DNA of 64,000 nt from Pseudomonas sp. C2B4 (GTDB lineage: Bacteria > Pseudomonadota > Gammaproteobacteria > Pseudomonadales > Pseudomonadaceae), in NCBI RefSeq assembly GCF_013359695.1, contig NZ_JABFMU010000028.1, forward strand, positions 1-64,000. Direction: 5' to 3'. Under the pieces are notes generated by a model. It was not told where the DNA came from. It made no database searches and worked only from the letters and a program-made list of their open reading frames with translations. Shown here one piece after another: positions 24,677-33,935 of this stretch; the stretch's first letter is position 1; the number at the start of each line of letters is the position of its first letter. The translations under genes were made by a program, and so were the position numbers.

Positions 24677-25006
24677 ATGGCAGCACCTGAACAACATCAT
24701 GAACTCGCGTTGAAGCGGTTCCTCGATGAACGCCCCGAACTGCGCACCGAACTCGACAACCTGAATCCCTTGCTCGCCCAGGCCAAGGGCGAAACCCTCG
24801 AGCAGTTTCGCGACGAGCGTTTGCACGAAGCCTTCGAGGCCGAAGCCGAGGGCCTGGGCCTGTTTGCCTGGGAGCTGACCCTGAAGTTGACGGCCGCGAC
24901 GCCCGAGGACTATGAGACCCAGCGCCTCGAAGTGCACCGGGAAGTGGCCGAAATGGCGGGGATGGACTGGCTGGAGTATTGCGAGTTATATGGACTGAAT
25001 CCGTAA
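24677..25006 (+). CDS. Conserved small protein, DUF6388-like
   Basis: 109 aa, acidic and helical, rich in Glu and Leu, no Cys pairs or signal. The start MAAPEQHH was chosen because GAAGGAG lies about 7 nt upstream. I recall this family (ALKRFLDERPELR, AQAKGETLEQFR, EAEAEGLGLFAWELTLKL) as a Pseudomonas protein of unknown function, DUF6388. Followed 15 nt later by the YoaK-type gene on the same strand, so possibly co-transcribed. Confidence 0.65.
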   Translation: MAAPEQHHELALKRFLDERPELRTELDNLNPLLAQAKGETLEQFRDERLHEAFEAEAEGLGLFAWELTLKLTAATPEDYETQRLEVHREVAEMAGMDWLEYCELYGLNP

Positions 25007-25021
25007 CGTCACCGCCAAAGG

Positions 25022-25738
25022 ATGCTTCCATCGATGCTGCCTTCGTCCTCCAGTAGCCACGCCAGTTCAGGTCATTTGCACACGCAGAAATGGCGCGGGC
25101 GCATTGGCTTGAGCCTGGTGGCGATGCTCTCGGTGCTGGCCGGCATGACCGACGCCATTGGCTTCATGGCCAGTGGTGATTTCGTTTCGTTCATGAGCGG
25201 TAATACGACCCGGATGGCCGTCGCGATCAGTGTCGGCGACCTGACGTTAACCCTGCGCCTGGTGATCCTCGTGGCTACGTTTATCCTCGGAAACGCGCTG
25301 GGGATTATCGTCAGCCGACTCGCCGGCCGCCGGGCGCTGCCCTTGCTGCTGTGCATCGCCGCCCTGCTGTGCGCCGCGGCGGCCTGGCCCTTCGAATCAC
25401 AGCTGCCGGCCTTGCTGGCGGCAATCATCGCCATGGGCATGCTCAATGCCGCCGTTGAAGAAGTGAATGGCCTGCCCGTCGGCCTGACCTACGTCACCGG
25501 CGCCTTGTCGCGCTTTGGTCGTGGCCTGGGTCGCTGGATGCTCGGCGAACGACGCAACGGCTGGCGCGTACAACTGATTCCCTGGGCCGGCATGTTTGGC
25601 GGCGCGATACTCGGTGCCGTGCTGGAACATCACCTGGGGCTCAAGGCGCTGTATGCCAGCGGTGCGCTCGCTGCCGCGTTGGGGCTGTTGTCGCTGAAGA
25701 TCCCGCGGCGCTGGCAGTTGGGTTACATGCCCCGCTAG
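25022..25738 (+). CDS. YoaK/DUF1275-family membrane protein
   Basis: 238 aa inner-membrane protein with about six hydrophobic segments after a polar N-terminus. The family stretch SGDFVSFMSGNTTRM (about residues 51-65) and the GNALGI segment are intact. Function of the family unknown. The start at MLPSMLP is uncertain; another ATG lies four codons in. Follows the DUF6388-like gene by 15 nt. Confidence 0.8.
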   Translation: MLPSMLPSSSSSHASSGHLHTQKWRGRIGLSLVAMLSVLAGMTDAIGFMASGDFVSFMSGNTTRMAVAISVGDLTLTLRLVILVATFILGNALGIIVSRLAGRRALPLLLCIAALLCAAAAWPFESQLPALLAAIIAMGMLNAAVEEVNGLPVGLTYVTGALSRFGRGLGRWMLGERRNGWRVQLIPWAGMFGGAILGAVLEHHLGLKALYASGALAAALGLLSLKIPRRWQLGYMPR

Positions 25739-25766
25739 ATCCAACATTTGCATTGCCCGGTATTCC

Positions 25767-25836
25767 GCTTTCGCGAGCAGGCTCGCTCCCACATCTGAAA
25801 TGCATTCCAATGTGGGAGCGAGCCTGCTCGCGAAGG
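25767..25836. repeat. REP pair in reversed orientation
   Basis: CTTTCGCGAGCAGGCTCGCTC, then about 20 nt, then GTGGGAGCGAGCCTGCTCGC. The arms point outward relative to most pairs here, with a short spacer. Between the YoaK-type gene and tusD. Confidence 0.88.
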
Positions 25837-25922
25837 GGCCGACCCGGTTTCCGTATAAACCCACTTAGCCGCCCCGCCGATAAAGCTTTATCATGGCCGC
25901 AGTTTCACTGATCGAGTCCGTC

Positions 25923-26315
25923 ATGAAGTTCGCCATTGCCGTGTTTTCCGCCGCCCATGCGCCCTCCTCGCGCCGCGCCTTGCTGTTCGCCCAGGCCGCG
26001 CTGGCCGGCGGGCATGAGATCGTCCGGCTGTTTTTCTATCAGGATGGCGTCTACAACGCCTCCACCAGCGTTGTCACGCCCCAGGACGAGTTGGACTTGC
26101 CCAGGCAATGGCGCGCCTTCGTCAGCGAGCAGCAACTGGACGGCGTGGTCTGCATCGCCGCTGCCCTGCGCCGTGGTGTGTTGAACGAAGAAGAAGCCAA
26201 GCGTTATCAACGCGAGGCGGTCGCCGTCGGCACGCCGTGGGAACTGTCCGGCCTCGGTCAGCTGCATGACGCGGTGCAGGACGCCGACCGACTGATCTGC
26301 TTCGGAGGCGCGTGA
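25923..26315 (+). CDS. tusD: Sulfurtransferase TusD (DsrE-like)
   Basis: 130 aa. Persulfide-carrying subunit of the TusBCD complex that relays sulfur to MnmA for 2-thiouridine at tRNA position 34. Active cysteine Cys77 in GVVCIAAALRRGV; DsrE fold stretch EIVRLFFYQDGVY near the N-terminus. The start is at MKFAIAVF; the frame runs ten codons back but aligns poorly. First of a tight five-gene run; MnmA itself is encoded at 48486. Confidence 0.93.
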   Translation: MKFAIAVFSAAHAPSSRRALLFAQAALAGGHEIVRLFFYQDGVYNASTSVVTPQDELDLPRQWRAFVSEQQLDGVVCIAAALRRGVLNEEEAKRYQREAVAVGTPWELSGLGQLHDAVQDADRLICFGGA

Positions 26316-26316
26316 G

Positions 26317-26673
26317 ATGGCTAAATCCCTGTTGATCATCAGTCGTCAGGCACCGTGGTCCGGACCGGGTGCGCGGGAAGCACTGGACATCGTATTAGCC
26401 GGCGGCGCTTTCGATCTGCCGATCGGCCTGCTGTTTCTCGATGACGGTGTGTTCCAGCTGGCGACGAACCAGGACGCCAAGGCCTTGCAACAGAAAGACC
26501 TGAGCGCCAACCTGCAGGCCTTGCCGATATTTGGTGTCGACGAATTGTTCTTCTGCGCCGACAGCGCCAGCGACCGTGGCCTCAGTGTCGTGTCGCTGGC
26601 CGAAGCCCAGGCACTGGCCGCCGATGAAATCACCGCTCTCATTGACCGTTACGACCAGGTGATCACTCTCTGA
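26317..26673 (+). CDS. tusC: Sulfurtransferase complex subunit TusC
   Basis: 118 aa DsrF-like partner of TusD and TusB, no catalytic cysteine expected. Contains APWSGPGAREALDIVLAGGA and LFLDDGVFQL, characteristic of the family. GGAGG precedes the ATG, which is one base after the tusD stop. Structural member of the hexameric TusBCD complex. Confidence 0.92.
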   Translation: MAKSLLIISRQAPWSGPGAREALDIVLAGGAFDLPIGLLFLDDGVFQLATNQDAKALQQKDLSANLQALPIFGVDELFFCADSASDRGLSVVSLAEAQALAADEITALIDRYDQVITL

Positions 26674-26966
26674 TGTCGACTTTGCATGTGTTGTCCCATT
26701 CCCCGTTCGGCGACGATCGCCTGAACAGTTGCCTGCGCCTGATCGGCGCCGACGATGCGCTGCTGCTGTGCGGTGACGCAGCCTACGCCTTGCAGCCGGG
26801 CACTGCGCCGTTCGCTGCGCTCAAGGCACGCGGACTGAAACTTTATGTCCTGGCCGAAGATGCCCAGGCCCGGTCCATCGCGATCCCGGACTGGGCCGAA
26901 GCCGTCGATTACCCGGCCTTCGTCGAGCTGTCGATCCATCACGACAAGGTCAACACCTGGCTATGA
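26673..26966 (+). CDS. tusB: Sulfurtransferase complex subunit TusB (DsrH-like)
   Basis: 97 aa. Family N-terminus MSTLHVLSHSPF; ADDALLLCGDAAYA follows. Start overlaps the tusC stop (TGATG). Third component of TusBCD in tRNA s2U biosynthesis. Confidence 0.92.
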   Translation: MSTLHVLSHSPFGDDRLNSCLRLIGADDALLLCGDAAYALQPGTAPFAALKARGLKLYVLAEDAQARSIAIPDWAEAVDYPAFVELSIHHDKVNTWL

Positions 26967-27298
26967 ATTCCCTGACAGTCGGCGCCCGCGCCATCGAGTT
27001 GGACAAGGACGGTTTTCTGGTCGAGTTGAGTGACTGGTCCACCGACGTCGCCAGCGCCCTGGCGGCGGCCGAAGACATCGAGTTGAGCCCGGAACACTGG
27101 GAAATCCTCGACTTGCTGCGCAGCTTCTATGCCGAATTCCAGTTGTCGCCGGCCACCCGGCCGCTGATCAAATACACCGCATTGAAACTCGGCCCGGCCA
27201 AGGGCAACAGCCTGCACCTGAACCGATTGTTCAAAGGCACCCCCGCCAAACTCGCCGCGAAACTGGCGGGCCTGCCCAAACCGACGAATTGCTTATGA
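26963..27298 (+). CDS. tusE: TusE/DsrC-like sulfur carrier
   Basis: 111 aa. Accepts persulfide sulfur from TusD and passes it to MnmA. The conserved DsrC C-terminus is present (LPKPTNCL) with Cys110 as the penultimate residue; DSSRGVC-like second cysteine absent, as in TusE. Family core LSPEHWEILDLLRSFYAEF intact. Overlaps tusB and the next gene by 4 nt each. Confidence 0.92.
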   Translation: MNSLTVGARAIELDKDGFLVELSDWSTDVASALAAAEDIELSPEHWEILDLLRSFYAEFQLSPATRPLIKYTALKLGPAKGNSLHLNRLFKGTPAKLAAKLAGLPKPTNCL

Positions 27299-28296
27299 CC
27301 GATTACCCGGCGTTGACCCTCGAAACACCCGCTGAACACCCGTTCGCCCAGTTCGTGCGCATCCTCGGCAAAGGCAAGCGCGGCGCCCGCGACCTGACCC
27401 GCGAAGAAGCGCGCCAGGCCATGGGCATGGTGTTGGATGAACAAGTCGAGGAAACCCAGCTCGGTGCTTTCCTGATGCTATTGCGGCACAAGGAAGAAAG
27501 CGCTGAAGAAATGGCCGGGTTCACCGAGGCGCTGCGTGAACGCTTGCAGGCACCGGCATTGAATGTCGACCTGGATTGGCCGACCTACGCTGGCAAGAAG
27601 CGGCATCTGCCGTGGTATCTGCTGGCAGCCAAGTGCCTGGCGCAGAACGGCGTGCGGATTTTCATGCATGGCGGCGGCGCGCACACCGCGGGTCGCCTAT
27701 ACAGCGAGCAATTGCTGGAGGCGCTGCAGATCCCGCTGTGTCGCAACTGGCAGCAGGTCGGTGCGGCACTGGACAACGGCGGCCTGGCCTTCATGCCGCT
27801 AGTGGACTGGGCGCCACAACTGCAACGCATGATCGACCTGCGCAACACCCTGGGCCTGCGTTCGCCGATCCACTCCCTGGCGCGGATTCTCAATCCGCTG
27901 GGTGCCCGTTGCGGCCTGCAAAGCATTTTTCACCCCGGCTACCAGGCTGTGCATCGCGATGCCAGCGGCCTGCTCGGCGACACGGCGATCGTGGTCAAGG
28001 GCGATGGCGGCGAGATCGAGATCAACCCGGACACCGACAGTCATCTGTACGGCACCACCGGTGGTGAAAGCTGGGACGAAGAATGGCCGCAGTTGTCGAG
28101 TCAGCGCCACGTCAAACCGGCCAGTCTCGAGCCTGAGCACTTGAAGGCCGTATGGCGCGGCGAGGTGGTCGACAGCTATCCGCAAATGGCCCTTGTCTCG
28201 ACCATGGCCCTGGCCTTGCGCGGCCTCGGCCAGCCCCGTGAGCAGGCCTTCGAAACAGCCCAACGCTACTGGGACGCGCGAGACAAATCGATTTAG
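27295..28296 (+). CDS. ybiB: YbiB-like glycosyltransferase family 3 protein (TrpD2)
   Basis: 333 aa, with the TrpD/nucleoside phosphorylase fold: EEARQAMGMVLDEQVEETQLGAFLMLLR in the N-terminal helical domain (residues 40-70), then HGGGAHTAGRLYSEQLLEAL. Members bind nucleic acid rather than acting in tryptophan synthesis. ATG overlaps the tusE stop (ATGA), giving five coupled genes, an arrangement I recall from P. aeruginosa. Exact biological role unsettled. Confidence 0.82.
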   Translation: MTDYPALTLETPAEHPFAQFVRILGKGKRGARDLTREEARQAMGMVLDEQVEETQLGAFLMLLRHKEESAEEMAGFTEALRERLQAPALNVDLDWPTYAGKKRHLPWYLLAAKCLAQNGVRIFMHGGGAHTAGRLYSEQLLEALQIPLCRNWQQVGAALDNGGLAFMPLVDWAPQLQRMIDLRNTLGLRSPIHSLARILNPLGARCGLQSIFHPGYQAVHRDASGLLGDTAIVVKGDGGEIEINPDTDSHLYGTTGGESWDEEWPQLSSQRHVKPASLEPEHLKAVWRGEVVDSYPQMALVSTMALALRGLGQPREQAFETAQRYWDARDKSI

Positions 28297-28386
28297 TCGA
28301 TAGTTATTCTTCAACCTTTGCGCTTTTTTATCGAACCCATCGGACTAGACTCTTCTCCAACGCTTACTGGTTGAGGAGTCTTGGAC

Positions 28387-29388
28387 ATGGGTTTGCTCGT
28401 TGAAGGTCGCTGGCAGGACAAGTGGTACGAAAGCAGCAAGGACGGCGCGTTCCAGCGCGAACAGGCACAGCGACGGCACTGGGTCACCGCCGACGGACAA
28501 CCCGGCCCGAGCGGTATCGGGGGCTTTGCTGCCGAGGCGGGTCGCTATCACCTCTATGTGTCCCTCGCCTGTCCGTGGGCTCATCGCACGCTGATCCTGC
28601 GCAAGCTCAAGGGCCTCGAAAGCCTGATCGATGTGTCGGTGGTCAGTTACCTGATGCTGGAAAACGGCTGGACGTTCGACAAGTCCCACGGCTCCACCGG
28701 CGACAAACTCGAGCACCTGGACTTCATGCACCAGCGCTACACCGCCGATGCCGCCGACTACACCGGTCGTGTCACCGTGCCAGTGCTCTGGGACACGCAG
28801 AAGAAGCACATCGTCAACAATGAATCGGCGGAAATCATCCGCATGTTCAACAGCGCCTTCGATGAGTTGACCGGCAACGATCTGGATTTCTATCCGGCAC
28901 CGCTGCGCAGCGAAATCGACGCGCTGAACGAACGGATTTATCCAGCGGTGAACAATGGCGTGTACCGCGCCGGTTTTGCCACCTCACAGCAGGCCTATGA
29001 AGAGGCATTCGACGGGTTGTTTGTCGAACTGGATCGACTTGAACAGCTGCTAGGCGCGAACCGTTACCTGACCGGCGAATACCTGACCGAAGCGGACATT
29101 CGCCTGTTCACCACGCTGATCCGTTTCGATGCGGTGTATCACGGCCACTTCAAGTGCAACCTGAAGCGAATTGCCGATTATCCGAACCTGTCGAACTGGC
29201 TGCGAGAAATTTATCAGTGGCCGGGGATTGCCGAGACCGTGGATTTCACCCACATCAAGAACCACTACTACGGCAGTCACAAGACCATCAACCCAACGGG
29301 TGTCGTGCCGAAAGGACCCGCACAGGACTTCACCGCAGCCCATGATCGGGCGCGGTTGAGCGGGAAAGGGGTTTGGCGCAGGGCCTGA
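28387..29388 (+). CDS. Glutathionyl-hydroquinone reductase (Xi-class GST, YqjG-like)
   Basis: 333 aa, typical of the class. Catalytic Cys62 in ACPWAHRT; C-terminal helical GST domain from about 170, with DIRLFTTLIRFDAVYHGHFKCN and the tyrosine-rich NHYYGSHKTINP end. Reduces glutathionyl-hydroquinones to hydroquinones using glutathione. The ATG at 28387 has GAGGAG 8 nt upstream; a TTG six bases earlier was not chosen. Monocistronic, followed by a REP pair. Confidence 0.88.
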   Translation: MGLLVEGRWQDKWYESSKDGAFQREQAQRRHWVTADGQPGPSGIGGFAAEAGRYHLYVSLACPWAHRTLILRKLKGLESLIDVSVVSYLMLENGWTFDKSHGSTGDKLEHLDFMHQRYTADAADYTGRVTVPVLWDTQKKHIVNNESAEIIRMFNSAFDELTGNDLDFYPAPLRSEIDALNERIYPAVNNGVYRAGFATSQQAYEEAFDGLFVELDRLEQLLGANRYLTGEYLTEADIRLFTTLIRFDAVYHGHFKCNLKRIADYPNLSNWLREIYQWPGIAETVDFTHIKNHYYGSHKTINPTGVVPKGPAQDFTAAHDRARLSGKGVWRRA

Positions 29389-29413
29389 GATTTGTGCAGC
29401 CTTTGAAGGACTC

Positions 29414-29488
29414 TTCGCGAGCAGGCTCGCTCCCACAGGGGATTTGTGAACGACACAAATTCATTGTGGGAGCGAGCCTGCTCGCGAA
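29414..29488. repeat. REP pair, reversed orientation
   Basis: TTCGCGAGCAGGCTCGCTCC then about 30 nt then TGTGGGAGCGAGCCTGCTCG, arms outward. Between the convergent hydroquinone reductase and cysG genes; may serve as a boundary or terminator. Confidence 0.88.
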
Positions 29489-29504
29489 GGGAGCGACTCG
29501 GTCT

Positions 29505-30899
29505 CTAGACCTGCCCCTGAGCCCCTTCAAACCACGCCAGTTTCTCGCGCAGCTGCACCACCTCACCCACGATCACCAGCGTCGGCGCATGCACTTCATG
29601 CTCCGCCACCAGCCGTGGCAGGTCGGCCAGGGTGCCGGTAAACACCCGCTGATTGACCGTGGTGCCCTGCTGGATCAACGCCGCCGGGGTATCCGCGCCG
29701 CGACCATGCTTGATCAGCTGTTCGCAGATGATCGGCAAGCCCACCAGCCCCATGTAGAACACCAGGGTTTGCGCCGGCGCGACCAGGTCGGCCCACGGCA
29801 GATCGGTGGAACCGTCCTTGAGGTGACCGGTGACAAAGCGCACCGACTGCGCGTAATCGCGGTGGGTCAGCGGGATCCCGGCATAGGCCGCACAACCGCT
29901 GGCCGCGGTGATACCCGGTACCACCTGGAACGGGATGCCATGGGCCGCCAGCTCCTCGATCTCTTCGCCGCCACGACCGAAAATGAACGGATCGCCCCCC
30001 TTCAACCGCACCACACGCTTGCCTTGCTTGGCCAGGTCCACCAGTTGCTGGTTGATCTGATCCTGCGGCACGGCGTGATCGGCGCGACGCTTGCCGACAT
30101 ACACCCGCTCGGCATCACGACGGCACAACTCGAGAATGGCCGGCGCCACCAAGCGGTCATAGAGCACCACGTCGGCTTGTTGCATCAGGCGCAAGGCGCG
30201 GAAGGTCAGCAGGTCCGGATCACCGGGACCGGCGCCCACCAGATACACCTCACCGGTCGCGACCGGTGCTTCGCCATCCACTTTTGCTTGCAGCAGACGC
30301 TCGGCTTCGGCGCCCTGCCCGGCCAATTGCCGATCGGCGATCGGCCCCTGGAAAACGTCTTCCCAGAACGCACGACGTTGCTGCACATCCGGGAACAGGT
30401 TTTTCACCTGGTTGCGGAAACGCGCCGCCAGCCCGGCCAGTTGACCGTAGGTGGAAGGAATCCAGGTTTCGATCTTGGCGCGGATCAAGCGCGCCAGCAC
30501 CGGCGCGTCGCCGCCGCTGGACACGGCGATGATCAAGGGCGAGCGGTCGACGATGGCCGGGAAAATCACGCTGCACAGGGCGGGCGCGTCGACCACGTTG
30601 ACCGGCACACAACGCCGATGGGCATCGGCGGACACTTGTGCGTTCAGCGACTCGTCATCGGTGGCGGCAATGATCAGCCCGCAACCGTCCAGATCCGCTT
30701 CGACATAGCCACGCAACACGCACTCGCCACCGCTGGCGGCAACCAGTTCGCGCAATTGCGGTTCGATTTCAGGTGCGACCACCCGCAGCAGCGCACCGGC
30801 ATCGGCCAGCAGGCGGGATTTGCGCAAGGCAATTTCCCCCCCACCGACGACCAACACACGACTGCCGCGCAGGTTATGGAACAGCGGCAGATATTTCAT
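29505..30899 (-). CDS. cysG: Siroheme synthase CysG
   Basis: 464 aa trifunctional enzyme. N-terminal NAD-dependent precorrin-2 dehydrogenase/ferrochelatase (GGGEIALRKSRLL at about 16-28), then a uroporphyrinogen-III methyltransferase domain from about 216: VYLVGAGPGDPDLLT, RLKGGDPFIFGRGGEE and VVPGITAASG. Makes siroheme for sulfite and nitrite reductases. Starts directly after the serS stop codon. Last gene of a minus-strand group beginning at ftsK. Confidence 0.95.
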   Translation of the reverse strand: MKYLPLFHNLRGSRVLVVGGGEIALRKSRLLADAGALLRVVAPEIEPQLRELVAASGGECVLRGYVEADLDGCGLIIAATDDESLNAQVSADAHRRCVPVNVVDAPALCSVIFPAIVDRSPLIIAVSSGGDAPVLARLIRAKIETWIPSTYGQLAGLAARFRNQVKNLFPDVQQRRAFWEDVFQGPIADRQLAGQGAEAERLLQAKVDGEAPVATGEVYLVGAGPGDPDLLTFRALRLMQQADVVLYDRLVAPAILELCRRDAERVYVGKRRADHAVPQDQINQQLVDLAKQGKRVVRLKGGDPFIFGRGGEEIEELAAHGIPFQVVPGITAASGCAAYAGIPLTHRDYAQSVRFVTGHLKDGSTDLPWADLVAPAQTLVFYMGLVGLPIICEQLIKHGRGADTPAALIQQGTTVNQRVFTGTLADLPRLVAEHEVHAPTLVIVGEVVQLREKLAWFEGAQGQV

Positions 30900-32180
30900 T
30901 TAGCCGATGACCTCGAGGCCACCCATGTACGGCTTCAATACCTCTGGTACACGGATCGAACCGTCGGCCTGCTGGTAGTTTTCCAGCACCGCCACCAGGG
31001 TACGACCGACCGCCAGGCCGGAACCGTTCAAGGTGTGGACCAGTTCCGGCTTGCCGGTTTCCGGGTTGCGGAAACGCGCCTGCATGCGGCGGGCCTGGAA
31101 GTCGCCGCAGTTGGAGCACGACGAAATTTCACGGTACTTGTCCTGGCTCGGAATCCACACTTCCAGGTCGTAAGTCTTGACGGCGCTGAAGCCCATGTCG
31201 CCAGTGCACAGCGCGATGGTGCGGTATGGCAGTTCCAGCAGTTGCAGGACTTTCTCGGCGTTGGCGGTCAGGCCTTCCAGCGCTTCCATCGAAGTCGACG
31301 GGTCGACGATCTGCACCATCTCGACCTTGTCGAACTGGTGCTGGCGAATCATGCCGCGGGTATCGCGACCCGACGCACCAGCCTCACTGCGGAAGCACGG
31401 GGTATGAGCGACGAACTTGATCGGCAGCAGTTTGGAATCGACGATTTCGCCGGCGACGATGTTGGTCAGCGACACTTCAGCAGTCGGGATCAGATAGAAA
31501 TCGGCTTCACCTTCACGAGCAATCTTGAACAGATCCTCTTCGAACTTCGGCAGCTGGCCGGTGCCTTGCAGCGCCGGGGCCTGGACCAGATAAGGCGTGT
31601 AGGCCTCTTCATAGCCGTGCTCGGTGACGTGCAGATTGATCATGAACTGCGCCAGGGCGCGGTGCAGACGGGCGATCGGACCGCGCAGCAGCGCGAAACG
31701 CGCACCGGACAGCTTGGCGGCGGTTTCGAAGTCCAGCCAGCCGAACTTCTCGCCCAGGGCGACGTGGTCCTGAACCGGGAAATCAAAGGCGGTCGGCGTG
31801 CCCCAACGGCGCACTTCGACGTTGCCGTCTTCGTCGTCGCCAATCGGCACCGATTCGTGCGGCAGGTTGGGAATGCCCAGCAGGATCGAGTCCAGCTCGG
31901 TCTGGATCGCGTCCAGTTCGGTTTTGCCGGTCGCCAATTCGCCGGCCATGCGCTCGACGTCCGCCATCAACGGTGCAATGTCTTCGCCGCGCTGCTTGGC
32001 CTGACCGATGGATTTGGAACGCGCATTTCGTTCAGCCTGCAGTGCTTCGGTGCGGGTCTGGACGGTCTTGCGCTGTTCTTCCAGCGCTTCGATGCGCGCA
32101 ACATCCAGGGCAAAGCCACGGGATGCCAGGCGGTCCGCTACGTCCTGAAGGTTGCTACGTAACAGTTTGGAATCGAGCAT
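30900..32180 (-). CDS. serS: Seryl-tRNA synthetase
   Basis: 426 aa class II synthetase, normal length. N-terminal coiled-coil arm (residues 30-100, rich in Ala/Glu/Arg) then the catalytic core with motif 2 FRSEAGASGRDTRGMIRQHQF and motif 3 GSGLAVGRTLVAVLENYQ. Charges tRNA-Ser and tRNA-Sec-type acceptors. 15 nt after crcB and adjoining cysG. Confidence 0.96.
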   Translation of the reverse strand: MLDSKLLRSNLQDVADRLASRGFALDVARIEALEEQRKTVQTRTEALQAERNARSKSIGQAKQRGEDIAPLMADVERMAGELATGKTELDAIQTELDSILLGIPNLPHESVPIGDDEDGNVEVRRWGTPTAFDFPVQDHVALGEKFGWLDFETAAKLSGARFALLRGPIARLHRALAQFMINLHVTEHGYEEAYTPYLVQAPALQGTGQLPKFEEDLFKIAREGEADFYLIPTAEVSLTNIVAGEIVDSKLLPIKFVAHTPCFRSEAGASGRDTRGMIRQHQFDKVEMVQIVDPSTSMEALEGLTANAEKVLQLLELPYRTIALCTGDMGFSAVKTYDLEVWIPSQDKYREISSCSNCGDFQARRMQARFRNPETGKPELVHTLNGSGLAVGRTLVAVLENYQQADGSIRVPEVLKPYMGGLEVIG

Positions 32181-32195
32181 GTCGGTCTCTCGTTA

Positions 32196-32570
32196 TCAAA
32201 GTTTGGTCAAGGACAGGCCAGCCCAGGTGGCGAGCAGCCCGCCGAATACGCTGATGGCCAGATAACCGAAGGCTATCGGCGCCTGCCCGCTTTCCAGCAG
32301 GCGCAGCGTATCCAGTGAAAAAGATGAAAAGGTCGTCAGACCCCCTACAAAACCCACAATCAGGCCGGCGCGAATTTCGATCGGTATTTCCGGGCGCGTC
32401 AGAAACAGCCCGTACAGCACGCCGATGATCAGACAGCCCACCAGATTGACAGCCAGAGTAGCCGTATAAAAATGCCGGGGCCAATTGGCGCTGACCCAGT
32501 TGCCGGTGGCGAAACGCAGTAATGTACCAGCGATGCCAGCTACGGACACCGCAAGAATCGTCTGAATCAC
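32196..32570 (-). CDS. crcB: Fluoride channel CrcB/Fluc
   Basis: 124 aa, four hydrophobic segments, dual-topology dimer that exports F-. Signature GFVGGLTTFSSFSLDT (about 70-85). Starts with GTG whose first base is the last of the rarA stop (TAGTG), so expression probably depends on translation of rarA. No fluoride-riboswitch leader fits before it because rarA coding sequence occupies that place. Confidence 0.93.
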   Translation of the reverse strand: MIQTILAVSVAGIAGTLLRFATGNWVSANWPRHFYTATLAVNLVGCLIIGVLYGLFLTRPEIPIEIRAGLIVGFVGGLTTFSSFSLDTLRLLESGQAPIAFGYLAISVFGGLLATWAGLSLTKL

Positions 32571-33892
32571 TATTTTCTCCGCTGCCGGGGGCTTAAACGA
32601 TCGAGTTGCGCCAGGTGATTGAGTTTTTCGCCGATCTTCAGCTCCAGGCCACGGGGCACCGGTTGATAGAACGGAATGGGGTCAAGTTCTTCCGGGAAGT
32701 AGTCTTCACCGGCGGCATAGGCGTCGGGCTCGTCGTGGGCGTAACGGTATTCGTCGCCGTAACCCAGTTGCTTCATCAGCTTGGTCGGCGCGTTGCGCAG
32801 GTGCAGCGGTACTTCCAGCGAGCCATGTTCGGCGGCAGCGCGCAGGGCCGTCTTGAAGCCCATATACACGGCGTTGCTTTTCGGCGCGCAGGCCAGATAG
32901 GTGATGGCTTGGGCCACCGCCAGCTCGCCTTCGGGACTGCCGAGGCGCTCCTGCACTTCCCACGCCGCCAGGCACAGGCTCAGTGCACGGGGATCGGCAT
33001 TGCCGATGTCTTCGCTGGCCATGCGCACCACGCGTCGGGCCAGGTACAGCGGGTCGCAGCCGCCGTCGATCATGCGCGCGAACCAGTACAGCGCACCGTC
33101 GGGGTTGGAGCCGCGCACCGATTTGTGCAGCGCGGAAATCTGGTCGTAGAAGGCTTCGCCACCCTTGTCGAAACGCCGTCGGGTATCGCCCAGCAGGCTT
33201 TGCAACAGATCGACGCCGATTTCGCTGTTGTCTTCGGCCAGGTCCGAGGCGTTTTCCAGCAGATTGAGCAGACGCCGACCGTCGCCATCGGCGGCCGACA
33301 GCAGCATCTGGAAGCCTTCGTCGCTTAGGGTCAGGTTGCGCTTGCCCAGGCCACGCTCTTCGGTCAGCGCGCGATGCACCAGCTTGCGCAGTGCCGCCTC
33401 GTCGAGGCTTTTGAGCACGTAAACCCGGGCACGGGACAACAAGGCGTTGTTGAGTTCGAAGGACGGGTTCTCGGTGGTCGCACCGATGAAAATCAGCGTG
33501 CCGTCTTCGACGTAGGGCAGGAAGGCATCCTGTTGGGACTTGTTGAAACGGTGCACTTCGTCGACAAACAAAATCGTGCGCCGGCCGTACTGCGCGGCCT
33601 GCTGTTTTGCAATCTCCACCGCCTGGCGGATTTCCTTGACCCCCGCCAGCACGGCCGACACCGTTTCGAAGTGCGCGTCGGACACTTCCGCCAGCAACTT
33701 CGCCAGCGTCGTCTTGCCCACCCCCGGCGGCCCCCAGAAAATCATCGAATGCAGGGCACCCTGCTCCAGGGCTTCGCGCAAAGGCTTGCCACGAGCGAGC
33801 ACGTGTTCCTGACCGACGTACTCATCCAGATTGGCCGCGCGCAAACGGGCGGCCAGGGGCTGGGAGATCGGGGCGCTGCGAAACAGGTCCAT
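32570..33892 (-). CDS. rarA: Replication-associated recombination protein RarA (MgsA)
   Basis: 440 aa AAA+ ATPase acting at stalled forks. Walker A GPPGVGKTTLAKLLAE near 53, Walker B ILFVDEVHRFNKSQQDA near 107, sensor motif ATTENPSFELNNALLSR, and the C-terminal tetramerisation domain. The ATG at 33892 follows a GTG that could also start (441 aa). Overlaps crcB by one base; lolA lies 139 nt upstream with a REPIN between. Confidence 0.93.
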   Translation of the reverse strand: MDLFRSAPISQPLAARLRAANLDEYVGQEHVLARGKPLREALEQGALHSMIFWGPPGVGKTTLAKLLAEVSDAHFETVSAVLAGVKEIRQAVEIAKQQAAQYGRRTILFVDEVHRFNKSQQDAFLPYVEDGTLIFIGATTENPSFELNNALLSRARVYVLKSLDEAALRKLVHRALTEERGLGKRNLTLSDEGFQMLLSAADGDGRRLLNLLENASDLAEDNSEIGVDLLQSLLGDTRRRFDKGGEAFYDQISALHKSVRGSNPDGALYWFARMIDGGCDPLYLARRVVRMASEDIGNADPRALSLCLAAWEVQERLGSPEGELAVAQAITYLACAPKSNAVYMGFKTALRAAAEHGSLEVPLHLRNAPTKLMKQLGYGDEYRYAHDEPDAYAAGEDYFPEELDPIPFYQPVPRGLELKIGEKLNHLAQLDRLSPRQRRK

Positions 33893-33935
33893 CACAACTT
33901 ATGAAACCTCACTGGTCCTGATGTGTATCAGATCC

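Noticed and set aside
24235..25006. Toxin-antitoxin pair
   Set aside because: The two small genes are divergent, one is a lipoprotein and the other a larger acidic protein with a conserved family; no toxin fold recognised.
32571..32700. Fluoride riboswitch before crcB
   Set aside because: That sequence is rarA coding sequence and no typical pseudoknot could be recognised.
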